Of a stretch of DNA of 64,000 nucleotides, positions 30,130-42,500 are shown piece by piece. Both the position numbers and the translations under genes were made by a program. The notes beneath the pieces were generated by a model. That model worked only from the letters and a program-made list of their open reading frames with translations. It was not told the origin of the DNA and did not search any database. The stretch is from Axinella damicornis (taxonomy: Eukaryota > Porifera > Demospongiae > Axinellida > Axinellidae): assembly GCA_963931865.1 (NCBI GenBank), contig OZ007507.1:19409985-19473984 (forward strand). The letters run 5' to 3'. Within the stretch, counting starts at the first letter, position 1; each line of letters opens with the position of its first letter.

Positions 30130-30420
30130 ATGCATGTATGCCCCCAGGACATCCTCCACAACAAGTGGCAGTGTGCAGTATATGTAGCAAACGGAGCGTT
30201 AACTTTGACGACAAGACTTCATCTTTGCCGGCCTCACTGTGTACCCTTGGTGTGCTGGCAGTGATCTGTTGTTCACCAGGAGTGCTAGCTAGCGCTGTTT
30301 CTGCAGCCAACTTTGGCTTTGGTTTTGCTTTTGGCGAATAGAAGAGGTGTGCTATTTCTGCCAATTTTGGCTTAAATTGACATGTCAGAGTGTGCCGTAC
30401 GAAATTGGTAGGAAATGGTT
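30130..30420. other. No gene recognised
   Basis: A 67-codon plus-strand frame (30,138-30,341) has a CSICSK motif and a hydrophobic stretch, but no support beyond openness. Confidence 0.4.
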
Positions 30421-30424
30421 GCCA

Positions 30425-30690
30425 CTCTACCTCTGCTCTACCTTTTCTCTACCTGGCTCTGCCTCTGCTCTACCTGGCTCTGCCTCTACTCTACCTGGCT
30501 CTACCTGTGCTCTACCTGGCTCTACCTGTGCTCTACCTGGCTCTATCTCTGCTTTACCTGGCTCTACCTCTGTTCTCCGGATCCATGCCTCCACCTGTGC
30601 TCTACCTCGCTCAACCTGGCTCTACCTCTGCTCTACCTAGATCTACTGGGCTCTACCTCTCCTCTTACTGGCTCTATACCTTGTGGTACG
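30425..30690. repeat. Degenerate 21-bp minisatellite
   Basis: Unit ctctacctggctctgcctctg with many variants, about 12 copies. It is open in three frames because of the unit length. Lies upstream of the 3' end of the ETS gene. Confidence 0.8.
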
Positions 30691-31510
30691 TAGCTCTACT
30701 TCTGCTGCATGCGAACATTATGGATATAAAAGCTTTTAAACCAGGTCCCAATATATTTCAATCCGACTCTCCATGGCACTGTTGGACCTAGCACACAACC
30801 CTTGTACGTAACTGGGATGTTAGATCATCTGGTATTTAACTAACATCATGATCATTTTTGTAATGTTTGGAGGGGGAGGGGCTAGCTGCTGAGCTCAGCA
30901 CATACGGGAATTTGCCAAGTGTCACCATCAGCAGCGTGTGGGCCTATATAGGAACAAGGCTATAGCCTACAGAGGAGAATAATGTTATTGTGCTAGCTGT
31001 GGCACTTTGCTATCCTGCAGAGGAAAATGTTATTGCATGGGCTAGCGCTAGCTGTGCAGGTACTTAGCTATCCTGCAGAGGAAAATATCTACAATGATGC
31101 ATTGTATATATAGGGAGATTGCATGCCAATAGGGAGCTATAGGAGCAGTTGCTCCCATTGCAATTTGGACCCCGCCTTTTCTCCATGTGAGCCTTGATCA
31201 ATTTCATTGGTCACGTCAGCAAATGTTTCTCTTCACAAAAACATTGCAGTAAGAAATAACTCGCAGCAGCATTGATGGCAGTACCCGACTGCACCATTCA
31301 ACAAGCAAGTACAGAGGAAAATGAAAATGAAATTAAAAGGAAAGCATGTACACAAACAAACAAACATAGGACCTTAGACAATAGACAGGACAAACAGTAC
31401 ACACAATACACAATATTGTACACAAATTGTTGAAAGAGGACTCCAGAGCAGGTCAGACAGCGTAGAAGGTATAAATTTCTAGTGGCTATGGTTGTCTTGT
31501 GTTTTGTGTT
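30691..31510. other. Probable 3' flank/UTR of the ETS gene
   Basis: AT-richer sequence without coding features. Tandem-like pairs of tatcctgcagaggaaaat occur at 31,011-31,088. Confidence 0.4.
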
Positions 31511-33777
31511 TTATTCCACGATAAGCTCTTCGTGATTTGAAACCATTTGTGACCGTCGCATTTGCACGTAGTTTCTGATACTTCCAGAATACTTGAACGT
31601 CAGCTTCCTCCCGTTCACCTTATGCATGATTCCCTTGTTGTAGTAGTATCTCAGACCCCTGGCGAGCTTCTCGTAGTTCATTGTCGGGTTGTTGGTGCAC
31701 TTCCCCCACAGCTGTGCAACTTCTGTCGGTTTGTTGATCTGGAATTCAAAGTCGTCGTCTGTCCACTGAATGAGGTGGGAGTTCGGCGAGACCAGGAGGA
31801 GTTCCAGGAGAAATTGCCATAGCTGTAGCTGGCTTCGTAGAGCAGGAGCTGTAAGGGGAGGGGGGGACAAGGGAGGAAGGGGAGAGGAATGTGAAACCCT
31901 TGAAATGACAGAGGTATGGCAATATTTATATCGACCAAGTATCTATCTACCCACCCACCTAATTGTTATGGGGTCTGTATATCGACCACAAACCACAGCT
32001 AGCCTTCATTTTCACTGAGCAACCTCCCATTACATTCCTCACCTGGAAGCTCTTTCTGCAGTTTTGGCGACTCCCCGAGAGTCCCGCCCACAATAACCTC
32101 CACTTCTTGCTCTTCACATTCCTCGCTGATTCTGTTGTGGGTGTGACCGTTGTGATGGTGGTGGTTGTGGTGTACCTCCTGCCGCAGAAGATGGCTCTCA
32201 AGTGTCGTGAGGGGTCTCTGCATCGATTGGCTGTTGCTATGGTTACAGTTCATTGCGAAAGTTCTGTAGGGGTTGTAGTACACCGTGGTATCGCTGGTTG
32301 ACCTCTGCTTCTTTGGGGACGGTGGTGACCCCACGTCCTCATCTTGATCTTCAGGTCGGAGGAGAGCACTAATAGACTGGTGCCTCTTTCTGCTATTGGG
32401 GGACAGGGAGGTGGAGCGGTGGTCTCTCTGCATTGACGGAGAAGGGGACGAGGAGGAAGAGGGGGAGGAGGTAGAGGGAGTGGTGGGAGGGTGGATGGGT
32501 CTAGGTGCAATCAGACTGCTTATTGAGGGTAGGGTGCTGCTGCTGGTTGCCGTGGTGATGCTAGGTGTTGAACTAGTCCCGGACGACGAACCTGTACCAC
32601 CCATCGTGGAGGGAATGAAGTAGAGCAGTCTCTGCTGGTTAGTGCCAGAGGCTTGTGGAAGGTAGTAAGTGGCAGGCTGGCCGGAGGGGGCCATGAGAGA
32701 AGCGTACGGATTGACAAATGTGTACGGTGTGACAAACGGACTGTAGCTGTACAGCATGGAGGGGGAGGTAGCAGAGGTGGTCGTAGACGGGAAGACAGTC
32801 TGAGGAAACACAAACGGACTCACGCCACCAACCGGAAAATTGGGCTGGTAGAAGGCGGACTGCACGGTGGAAGTTGTAGCCGTTGGAAGTGTTGGGCTGG
32901 CCCCGGTATGATAGGGGCTGGCACTAGAGTGATAGGGGTTTGAAGAGCTACTAGCGAGAGAATTGAGCAGCTGAAAATGTAAAACGTTCTTCTGGCTGTT
33001 GGGGGAGAGCTCCACCTGCTGCCGTAGGAGCTCACGCCGGTACCGCTCCTGTCGTCTCAACCGCCACTGGTCGATCTTCTTCTCAATTGTGTCACCATAG
33101 CTATTCAACCAATTCCGGTTTTCGTCCACGAAAAGCTCTCTCCGTCGTGTAAAATCGCTCTGTTTCATGAAAGCTCCAGGGTCAGATTTCCGTCTCTGGC
33201 TAACCAGATCTGGTGTTGTGCTGCTCTCCGAGATCACCAGCTTTGATTGCAGAAGATTCTTCAGCATTTTGGGATCAGTCTGCATGCTTTGTCTCCGTTT
33301 GTACCTGTCGCAGAGCAGAGCCTGCTTGATGGCTGCGTAGGAGGGCGGGGAGTTGTCCAGTGGTCCAGGTGTGGTGTGAATGATGTTCTCTGCAAGTTGG
33401 TTCAGCGTGGCGCTCGATTCTCCCTCCATAACTACTGCTGATTTCATTGGAGGAAGGCTACACCGTCTTCCCAAAACACTCTTGGGAATAACGCTCCCAG
33501 ACAGCATGGCCGAGTCGTCAGAGAAGTTGTTTTTCGATCTGAGTATGGGCGACATGCCATTGGTGCCTCCCCACTTCCAAGTGAACTTGTGCACTGTGTA
33601 TCGCGGTATTTTCTTTCCCTTGGGGCTGTGCGACTGTTCTAGTGGGGGATAAACCTTCCCTGCTGCCTCATTCTGGCCCAGAATGGCCTTCATAGTGCTG
33701 TTGCTTTCAGAAGGGGGCGCTATTTCCATGGGAACCTCTTGATTTGAAGAGCCATTACAAGATGAGAATAGTTTCAT
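31511..33777 (-). CDS. ETS-domain transcription factor
   Basis: Two coding exons, 32,043-33,777 and 31,511-31,848, give 690 residues. The join (CCA G/gtgagg to ccttacag/CT) is in phase. The ETS domain is at the C-terminus: LQLWQFLLELLL, IQWTDDDFEFQINKPTEVA, LWGKCTNNPTMNYEKLARGL, RYYYNKGIMHKVNGRKLTFK. The third helix with its two DNA-contacting arginines (ARGLRYYY) is intact, so it should bind GGAA/T sites in the nucleus. The long N-terminal part is Ser/Thr/Pro-rich with a His run (HHNHHHHNGHTH) and no PNT domain that I can see. The subfamily is unresolved: GIMxKVxG resembles PEA3 members, other positions resemble GABPA/ETS. A poly-C acceptor (33,811-33,826) just upstream of the ATG suggests a 5' non-coding exon further right. 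Confidence 0.9.
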
Positions 33778-34747
33778 AAACTGCGAGTTTGAAGTTGGGA
33801 GTTTACCACCTGGGGGGGGGGGGGAATAAAATTTATAAAATTAATGTGAATGCCGCTGTAAGCTGCTGTAAGCTACTGTAAGCTACATGTTGTTTTACGC
33901 TACATGTTTGTTTTACAGCTACATGTTTGTTTTAATGGCCAACCAGAAAAGAAATGTGGGTGTTGCAAGCAGGTATACCTTACAGCTAATTTCTAGAAGT
34001 TGATGGTGTAACCAATGGTAACTAGTTGTAACCAAACCCTTTGAAGTACTAAAGGGTACTTCACCTCGCTAATTGCCCCTTTCAGAGGTCATGTTACCAT
34101 GGTGCGGTTACACAATAATTAATGTGTGTTGCCAGGTAGTGAAAGATCATGACCAGTGACATCACAGGACTACAAAGTTCATGTGTCCAGCAACATGACA
34201 CAAATGACCCAAGGTATAGAAGGTCAGACAGTACCTAGCTAAGGTCATCTCCAATTCAGGGAAAAACAATTGATGAGGAAGAAGTAATATTGTGAGAAGC
34301 AGCTTGAGCAGCACTGCATATGTACTGAGCTGGTTGTTCTGAGTAATGACTGCGAGCGAAGTGATTGTGACAGCTAGCCTTAGCAGAGGTTACCAACCAG
34401 CACATTAGTGAGTCAGAGCTAGCTATCCCATGAGTCATCCAGCCTGGCCTACATAGCTCTGTATAGAACTCTCATGCTTAACGGCTTTTTAAAGAACTTG
34501 AAAATTAATGCACCGTACAGAATTCAGTGGTGTATGGCTCACTACAATAGTTGCTGTGCAAAAACCATCTATTCTCTTAATGTCGATCATTAATACTTAC
34601 ACAGTGTTCCCAACATGAGGACAATTTGGCACACAAAATAAAACACATCTCCCACCCAAAAGCATCTGAACTTAGCGTATGTCACCTGACACAATCACTA
34701 TCAAAGGAAACCTGATTAGGCAGTATGCCACACTTTCACACTTAATT
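33778..34747. other. Non-coding between ETS gene and SIR2-like gene
   Basis: No gene recognised. Short repeated gtaagctactgtaagctac and acatgtttgttttac motifs lie at 33,855-33,935. Probably holds the 5' UTR exon and promoter of the ETS gene. Confidence 0.4.
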
Positions 34748-36407
34748 TTACCTTCTCAAACTGAAAGAGTCTACCACATACACTGGATGCCCAGACAGTG
34801 ACCCACCTGCTGAAGGCTTGCCCCTCAGCCAAACAAAGGTACCACTCTGCATCACGATACCCAGAAGCCCCTTGGCCAGCAGGGAGGCATTCTCGGTGGT
34901 GAATATCCACACCCACAAATCTCGGACCCTGTCAGTGTTGACTCGAACGGACACAGTGTGGATGTTGTATGCACCGTAGCAGACTGAGCTCACAAGTGCG
35001 AAGTTCACTCCGGGAGCGTGGAACATCATTTTTGAAATTTCAGTTGCTCCGCATTTCCCATCCACCAACAGCCCCAGCATCTGATTGTCGTCCGTCTCAC
35101 TAATCGGAAATTCAATTTGTTTCCCTATTGTTAGGGAGATAAAGAATGATCTCATTACTACTGACTGGTGACCTTCGAACTTTAATGGTGTTTACTGACC
35201 CTCATCTAAAAGCACAAACCAACACAAAGCAGTAACTATAGTGGTTGCCACAACAGTGTCCTCCCACTCAAAACCCATACACATTAGCATGGGTTTATAA
35301 TGTGGGCAGGGTTGCTAGGATACCCCTCCAACTATGGACTTATATGAAATTGAATTATGAATAATGATCCCCAGAAGATTATGTAATGCTCAGTCTGAAC
35401 CTATTGAGGAAGATTGTACTGAGACAGGACAGCACAGAACAGCATGGTGATAAACTGTAGCCACCCTTTCATGCGTCCCAAGATGAAAGCACAAGGATTG
35501 GTTTTGTAGCCAAGCAAGACTTACACACTGACAAGCTGCTATCGGCAACCATGGATACTGCACTGCTCACAACAAGGTCCGAAGACAAAGGTAGATAGGA
35601 AGTAGGTGGAACAGGACATTCGGACATAAAAAAGACGTGCTGTTTTGGGCTTTCATCGACAAAGTTCTCAAGAAACTTCGATTGCAGAGGATCATCTGCA
35701 GGTGCATTAAAACCAATCAAAATCTTGTGCTTCACTGCAAAGATCTTCTTGAGCATTTCTGCTGATGGTCGAAGGGGATGGGCAACATTCTCGTAAAATT
35801 CACAGTCCAGCTTAACGGTTCCTGGTTCCCAATATACCCCATGGACACGCAGAACGCCAGGGGTTTCCCCCCTGCTCCACCTTCCGGCATTATCCGCATC
35901 TTCCAAGAGGATGCTTTGCATGTTAGCGGCGCGATCCAGAACATCGTCGCAGTGTGTGTACACCAATAGCGCTCCTCTGCGCTGCAGTTCGTGCAGGCGT
36001 TGCAAGCTGGGAGAACAGTGCCCGTTTTCTGTCTCCAGCCGAAGCTCGAACATGCGCTTTAACCACCCTGCGTAGTGGCCGGACTTCTTCAGGCTTGCAG
36101 CCAGCTTGCGTAGAGCAAACAACGGGTCAAGCTCGTACGCATTCCGGTACAGCATTTCGTATTTGTTCCTCTCGCTGTCACTCTGAAACTTCTCAGTCTC
36201 CAGGAGAAGACTTATTCCCTGTTCCACTATGCCGCCAAACGAAAGTACGGGCGTCTTGCTGCAGGAGTCGTGCACGCCTAGCTCCTTCAGCACGGTAGAA
36301 GCGAACTGAGGGCCCAACACAATCACGAACTTGCTGGGGTCGATTTCAACTTCTGTTTTCAGCTCCATCCTTCGCACCTCCTGGTTGGGTTGCAGAGTAG
36401 CACGCAA
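34748..36407 (-). CDS. SIR2-like protein related to FAM118
   Basis: Exon 1 35,525-36,407 (start at 36,407, or an internal Met at 36,368) and exon 2 about 34,748-35,124 join in phase 1. The first exon shows a SIR2-type layout: FVIVLGPQFAS where canonical members have a GTG-type NAD loop, GALLVYTHCDDVLDRA aligned with the TTNYDNLLE motif, LRVHGVYWEPGTVKLD aligned with the HG motif, and KILIGFNAP. The order and spacing resemble animal FAM118 proteins. The Asn of TTNYDN is His and the first loop lacks GTG, so NAD binding or hydrolysis may be altered; the Asp and the HG histidine remain. The exon 2 segment (KQIEFPISETDDNQ ... ) is unfamiliar and may instead end at a donor at 34,807. The gene is divergent from the WD40 gene. 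Confidence 0.6.
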
Positions 36408-36736
36408 CTTGGAAATGTATACAAAAAGCTGTCCAGATCAGAAGGGGGAGTGTCTCGCGGTGAGGCTACTACTCTGTCGTCCTTATTCAATAGCAGCACT
36501 GAAAATCTCGCGCAACACGCTCGTTTTACGGCTCTCAACAACGAACTGCAGAATAGCAAACAAGCATAAATAATTATAGAATGTAGGCGGAAGTGAATGT
36601 TGCATAACTAGGCATAATGAGTAGATCAGGCGCAATCTAGAGGTCAACGGACGATGTCCGCGTGTGACCCCCAACACCTCCGGGGTCAAAAGGTTGAAAG
36701 TTCGAAAGGTCGTATAGTATCACGGTATCACAAATT
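36408..36736. promoter_or_regulatory. Likely bidirectional promoter between SIR2-like and WD40 genes
   Basis: The start codons of two divergent genes lie 329 bp apart. The interval has no TATA box that I would trust on either side. It is inferred from gene arrangement only. Confidence 0.4.
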
Positions 36737-39024
36737 ATGGAGCATAGACTTTCTATTTCAAGCGCCAGTGTTTCTCCCATCACAGCGCTCACCTACCAGT
36801 CAGTGCGAAGGGAAATCGTTACGGGCCACGAAGGTGAGTGCTGTACGCGCATAAACGTAGTGATTAATTTCTCATGAGCCCCTCCCCTTTCAATCTCATC
36901 TTTGGGCGATTGATCACTGTTCTGCCATCGAGTTTCCGTTTGGAGAGAGGAGGTACGCCATTTTTCGTCCCTTGTATAATGAACATCTCATTCCTGGAGC
37001 TGATAACCCTGAAGGGTATGGAGGAGGGTGTGGGGTTTGAAAACTGGGAATACGTTCCAGCCAATCATGTTCAACTGTACCACTACTTTACGTCTAGACA
37101 TTAGAAGTAGCACGGTGCTTTGGCAGTGCTCTCCATTGCATCTTGCGCCTCACAATGATTACAATGTGGTGCAACCTGATTGGTTTGCATCCAGCAGACC
37201 GCGGCTACAAACGTCAGTAAACACGTCCCCCCCCAGACCCTTCCCTCCCGTGCGCAAGCGGGCTGGCCTGCGAGACTGGATTAGCACAGCACAGCAGTCA
37301 ATGCAAGTGTGCTCTTAATTAAGGCAGGAAGTCATTACTCCAAATAAGGCAGGAAGTTATGAGTAGTGTAGCCCCTAGCAACAATTTGCAGTGATTGCTA
37401 GGAATGAGAACTGACATCACCGGGGAGTTTGACATAGTTGATAATGCAAAGATGGGAACAGAAACCTTCATTCGGAATATTATTTATAGCGTGAACAGCC
37501 ACTGCTTCCCCCCACCCACCCACCCTCTGTTTGCTTTCATGGCTGATAGCTATTCCCTCATATGATGATTAGCCATTGCACAGTGGGTAAATATGGCCCC
37601 CTGACTAGTTGACATTATAGGGGGGAAAACACAATACAAGCATTGGCTGTTTTATTGAATAGTGAGGAAGGGTTTCAACTTTATGCCCCATTTGCTCGTC
37701 CCAACCCAAAACCAAACCAAGTTGTTTACTGCGCAGGACCTGAGAGACTCAAATGCAGCTAACTTAAACCTAATATGGTGTGTTGTTTTTCAGTGGGTTT
37801 GTCAACGTAGACTGTCAATAAAGTTTTAAAACTACGCTTGACGTTCAAGTCACTCAAGCCTGTGTTTTGCAGATTGCCCAGGGTGGTACGTACCTTTATG
37901 TGTAAAGACCTTTTAAGGCCAAAGGAATGCAGAAGGTTTAACACTAGCCTCGTGTGTGCATGTTGTCACTAGGCCGTCTCCCACTCCACATCTTCACTGC
38001 ATACTTGACCTTTGAACTAAGCAAAGAACTCACTTTTTTTCACTCAGTTCAAAGGTCAAATGTGCAGTCAAGAAAGCTGAGCGGGAGATGTCCTCGAGAT
38101 GGGGATGGTTTCACACTGCTGAAAGGTGCCACTGCATGAGCACTAGTTTAGCTGACACCTGTCCACTGACTCCAGCATCATTGAATTCATCTTGTCAGAT
38201 GGTGCTCTGAAGTGCTGGGAAGTTGATAGCGGAAGGCTGGCGGTCACTCTGCTACAGCACAGAGGATGGGTGACTGATCTGTTGTACTGGTGAGCATCAA
38301 CAAATTATGGACTGTGTCTAAGTTAGCACTAGTGAGAAATGGGAGGGAGGCAACCTCTGTGCCCGATAGTGAAAAGGGGAGGTCACCTCCCTCTGTGACC
38401 ACAGTGGCTTTGCAGTAGGCCACATTTCAACGCTTTTCTCCATTTCAAAGTAACAAACACCTTTCAGTCTATTTACACTTCGATGAGTAAAATAAACAAC
38501 CAGTTTTGTCACTGCCCAGCCCTGGTTTTTGCACTGCATGCAGCTAGTTTATCTCTGCCCAAATGAGCATGAGATTTGATCCTGATGGCCATTAATGCAA
38601 CCACCTGCCGCCTATGTGAAGTCAGAGGTGTTGGTTTACAAAGCATTCTGTAGGGTTGCGTGTCTCTGGCATGTTGCGTTTCCATGACAAGGTCATGATC
38701 CGTAATTATCCTGCAGAGAAATCCCCTGGTGAATTGTTCCAAATTGAGCAGAAACCAAAGCTTGCTGTTTTGAGGGGGGAAAATAAAAGCGGTTGAAATT
38801 TATTTTCCTCCTTCTTCCTGTTTACAGTGGAGGTTGAGGGACTCTCCAAACAGAAAGCCAAATGCCCTTTGTTTGTAGTTCCACACCACCACAAGATGCA
38901 AGTTGCCTTATTTGGTCAACAGCCTAGTGTTCAACTGTCCTCTGGACTCCAGTGGCAGGTGCATTAAATTTTGGTTCTAAGAACATTAGCCCAAACCATT
39001 TTCAATTTTCAGCAAGGCTTAGTA

Positions 39025-39055
<31 letters not shown>

Positions 39056-39475
39056 ATCTCTGTTCTTAGATGAGGCTGCTGTCACTTCTGTGAATGATCC
39101 CATTAATGCCATGATAGCTCTTATCCGATTGCTTCTTACTTCATCGAACAGAGCGAGATTATTAACACTGCCAACTTTGAATTTTACCAAAGGCACAGCT
39201 TTTGTGCAATGCATTCACCAAAGCTCACAATAGCCCTTGGTGTCGATGTCATGTTATGCATGGTACAATGAGCGGTGGCATACTCCATGTCAAAGTACAT
39301 GCCAACCAACAGTAATTGAACAACTCAATTGGACCATCACAGCAGAAATAGAAGCAGGACAGAGACCAGGAAGCCACCCTAACTGACAAACATGCATGCA
39401 TGCCAATATTCATATATTGATTCTATTCATGTCTCTCTTCTTGGTCCTCTCCCTCTCTCTCTCTCTCTCTCGCTC

Positions 39476-39510
<35 letters not shown>

Positions 39511-42500
39511 CCTCTCTCCCTCTGTCATAGGCACGAAGGGAGGGTGCTATTCTCTGCATCCGTGGATGGAACTGTTGTCCAGTGGTCTTCAGCTGGAGTA
39601 GCCTACAACATAATCGAGGTCTTAGTTTCATCACAATGAAAGTTACTTAGTCATTGTGATTACCACATGACACAAACTTGAATTATTATTAATGCTGGTC
39701 AGCAATCGATTTTGTCTTTTCCTTTCAGAATCCCTTGTTTGGGATTTTCCAGGTGACTTAATGCATACCTAACCTCTACTTGCTGACTAACCTAAGCCTA
39801 ACCGTAACCTTACCTTGATCGTAACACTGACTGCAGTACTTACTAAGTGTCTCTCTCAGCCAGTATAGCTTCACCCCCAACAGTACATACGTACCAGAGA
39901 TCCTGCAAATTGAATTTTACTCCTTTCCTACGTGGCTACGATTTAGATTGCTACATTTGTTGAAAGCGCTTTTACCTGAATACTGGATTGTTTCTACCTG
40001 TTTAGGTCGATGGACCGGTTTTCTCGCTGCTCTGGACCCCTAGGAAAGAACAGCTGCTCTGTGGCCGTGACAACGGCATCACCGTTCTGGATACCTCAGG
40101 TACATACGTGTATATAGAGCCTAATTACATCTCTTCTCGGTATATTAGATTTTTGACATGGCTAACATGTTGATTATTGCTGGTGTACTTTAATTTAAAA
40201 GGAGTCTATGGATAAATGAAAATGGTTTTACATACTCTATTACGTACAACACTCCCCGCATGCCTTTAAAAGGTGTTACAGCTTACTACGTAGAACTAGG
40301 CTATTTGTAGCGAAGTGCCTGAGTGAGGCAGTAGGTTTGATCGTTTCCATGGCAGTCCAGATGCACTATCAAAGAGGAGAGCTGTGTCTGTCAGTGGAGA
40401 TTCATTGTGCTGTGAGTCAGAGTGAGATTAACTAAATTCTACTACTAAACGAGACCTAGTGATCTACGCCTGAAGGCTGGGGTTTCTGTGTCCCTGGTGA
40501 GGATTCTATTAGGGACCCGAGGGTTTGTGAAATTCAGACCTCATTGGTCACGGTACACAAGAGTCTTGTGGGAAATGCCTGTTCAGACTTTAGTGTAATC
40601 CAGGCATATATTCCCTGAGGCTCCACCCACAGGAAGTGGTTGCTGATGCAGTAAGCTGTGTTGTGGAATGTGCAATGACTGTAATCATTGACTAGTGGAG
40701 AGTGAGAAAGTTTATTAGTGCAAGTTTAATGAGCTTTCAGCTGGACTGGCATTATTCATTGTTGACAGCTCAGATTGTAGGCTTTCTGACCTTACGCAAC
40801 AGTTGATTGAGGTGTTACAACTGCAGTTAAGCAATAACCTTAGAATGCTGTCCGGTACATGCGGAGTCATAAAGGTCTAGCCGTGGTGCAACAGCAGTCC
40901 AACAGTGTAAACGATAGCTTAATTGCAGGTGGATTCAGCCATGTGATTTGGTAATTTAGCCATTTCAGCTGTGAATGACTGAAATTAACTAATTAGCAAG
41001 CTATTACTTATTACGAGACTTGATGCCGTGGTAACCAAATTTATACTAACACATTAGTTGGACTAGCACAAGGTGAACAAAACTGGACGGCCATCAGCAG
41101 TGTGTTAGTCCATGCTCTCTGCTCTTTAATATCTCAACTGCATAGCACCCTCAGGTGTGAGGATGCTATTATTTTGCCCTTGTCTCAATTTTGTAGGTAG
41201 CCTTGTTGTGGTCTTGTATATTATGTTGCTTACAGTGAACTACTGTTGGTTAGTGCACTGTACTACAAGATTAGCTTGTACTTGTACCTACTGAGTGCAC
41301 AATTACATGTGGAATTTATTGTCTGTCAGCAACCCTCCATCGCCCTGAGTTCTGACCATAGCCCTCAAGCCACAACTTGTAGACCATAGATCAGCAGTGA
41401 ACAATGTGAAAGTGAAGTGTTTGTGTACTTATTGTGTTACAACATGTGTACAAACGGCCTGCTGGCATAAACTCACCTTATCCAGCGGCAGAATTTATTT
41501 AGTAGTTGCACTCGCAGCAAAAGTGTAAACTAGTTATTGGGGGATGGGGAGTTTGTTGGCAGATATGAAATGGAGGCAATCCCCAAATCAGAATACGCTG
41601 TTTTTCTCGTAGGGTGTGTGGGTTACACATCCGAGTGCTTGAGGAAGTGTATTCTGGTGTGGTTTACAGACAGGAACCATTTCCAGCTCTGTTTTGACTT
41701 AGGCTTACCTGATTGCCACATAAGGTGCAGCTCCTTCTTCCATTCCTAATTTATCAAAGGACTTGCTGTTGTTCATCTTCCTGTTGCAGGGAAATTTGCC
41801 AGCAATGGGCTACCGCTGTTGGGCAGGAAAGGTGCGTGATGGGCTTGACCAGTTAGGATGGATGGATTATCTCCTTATTTGTCCAGCCAGGAAGTAGCAG
41901 ATCATATCAGATTCTACAGTTGAGCAAAGGCTTCAGGGTTGGTTTGGCGAACTCAAAATCAAGTCAATACCCGAGGTCATGTGGTGAAGACCTTGATAAG
42001 AACCCTTGTAAGAACCTTTTAGTTAACACCACATGTGCAGTTAACCTTTGACCTGTTTGGCAACAGCTGTAATATTGCAGCAAAATTGTTTTACACTCTG
42101 GCCGACAGTAAACAAATTAAGGTCACAGTGGGGCTACCAACTAGTCTCGTTCCCAGGCCAACCCAGTTCTGTCCTTTGGTTTGCATTGCACAAGAGCGGA
42201 ACAGCAGCGAAAAACGGTGAAAGCCTGGTATTCGCCACGTGAACGACGTCAGTCCCCCTGGTTTTTTCTGCTGCTATTCTACTTCTGTGTATAATTTTAT
42301 ATTGTCAGCATAAACTGAAGAACAGAGAATGGTGTAGGCCAGCTAGATTCCAACCCCATTTGAGCTCAAACGGATCGTAGACCACTCCCACTGAATGAGC
42401 TGCAGCTGTTGCTGAAAGGTATTGGTTATTGTGAGCACCAATGCCATGTGCTCAGACATGATTGAATGGTGGTAAATATTACAGTTTAGTCTCCTCGGCC

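Noticed and set aside
31999..32301. Plus-strand ORF of 112 codons
   Set aside because: Shadow of the ETS coding exon on the opposite strand.
35954..36298. Plus-strand ORF of 114 codons
   Set aside because: Shadow of the SIR2-like coding exon.
38172..38198. Alternative acceptor (gactccag) extending WD40 exon 2 to the left
   Set aside because: The extension gives IEFILS in the right frame, but the phase from exon 1 (GAA G) fits only the acceptor at 38,198, which yields a normal WD blade (GHEDGALKCWEV).
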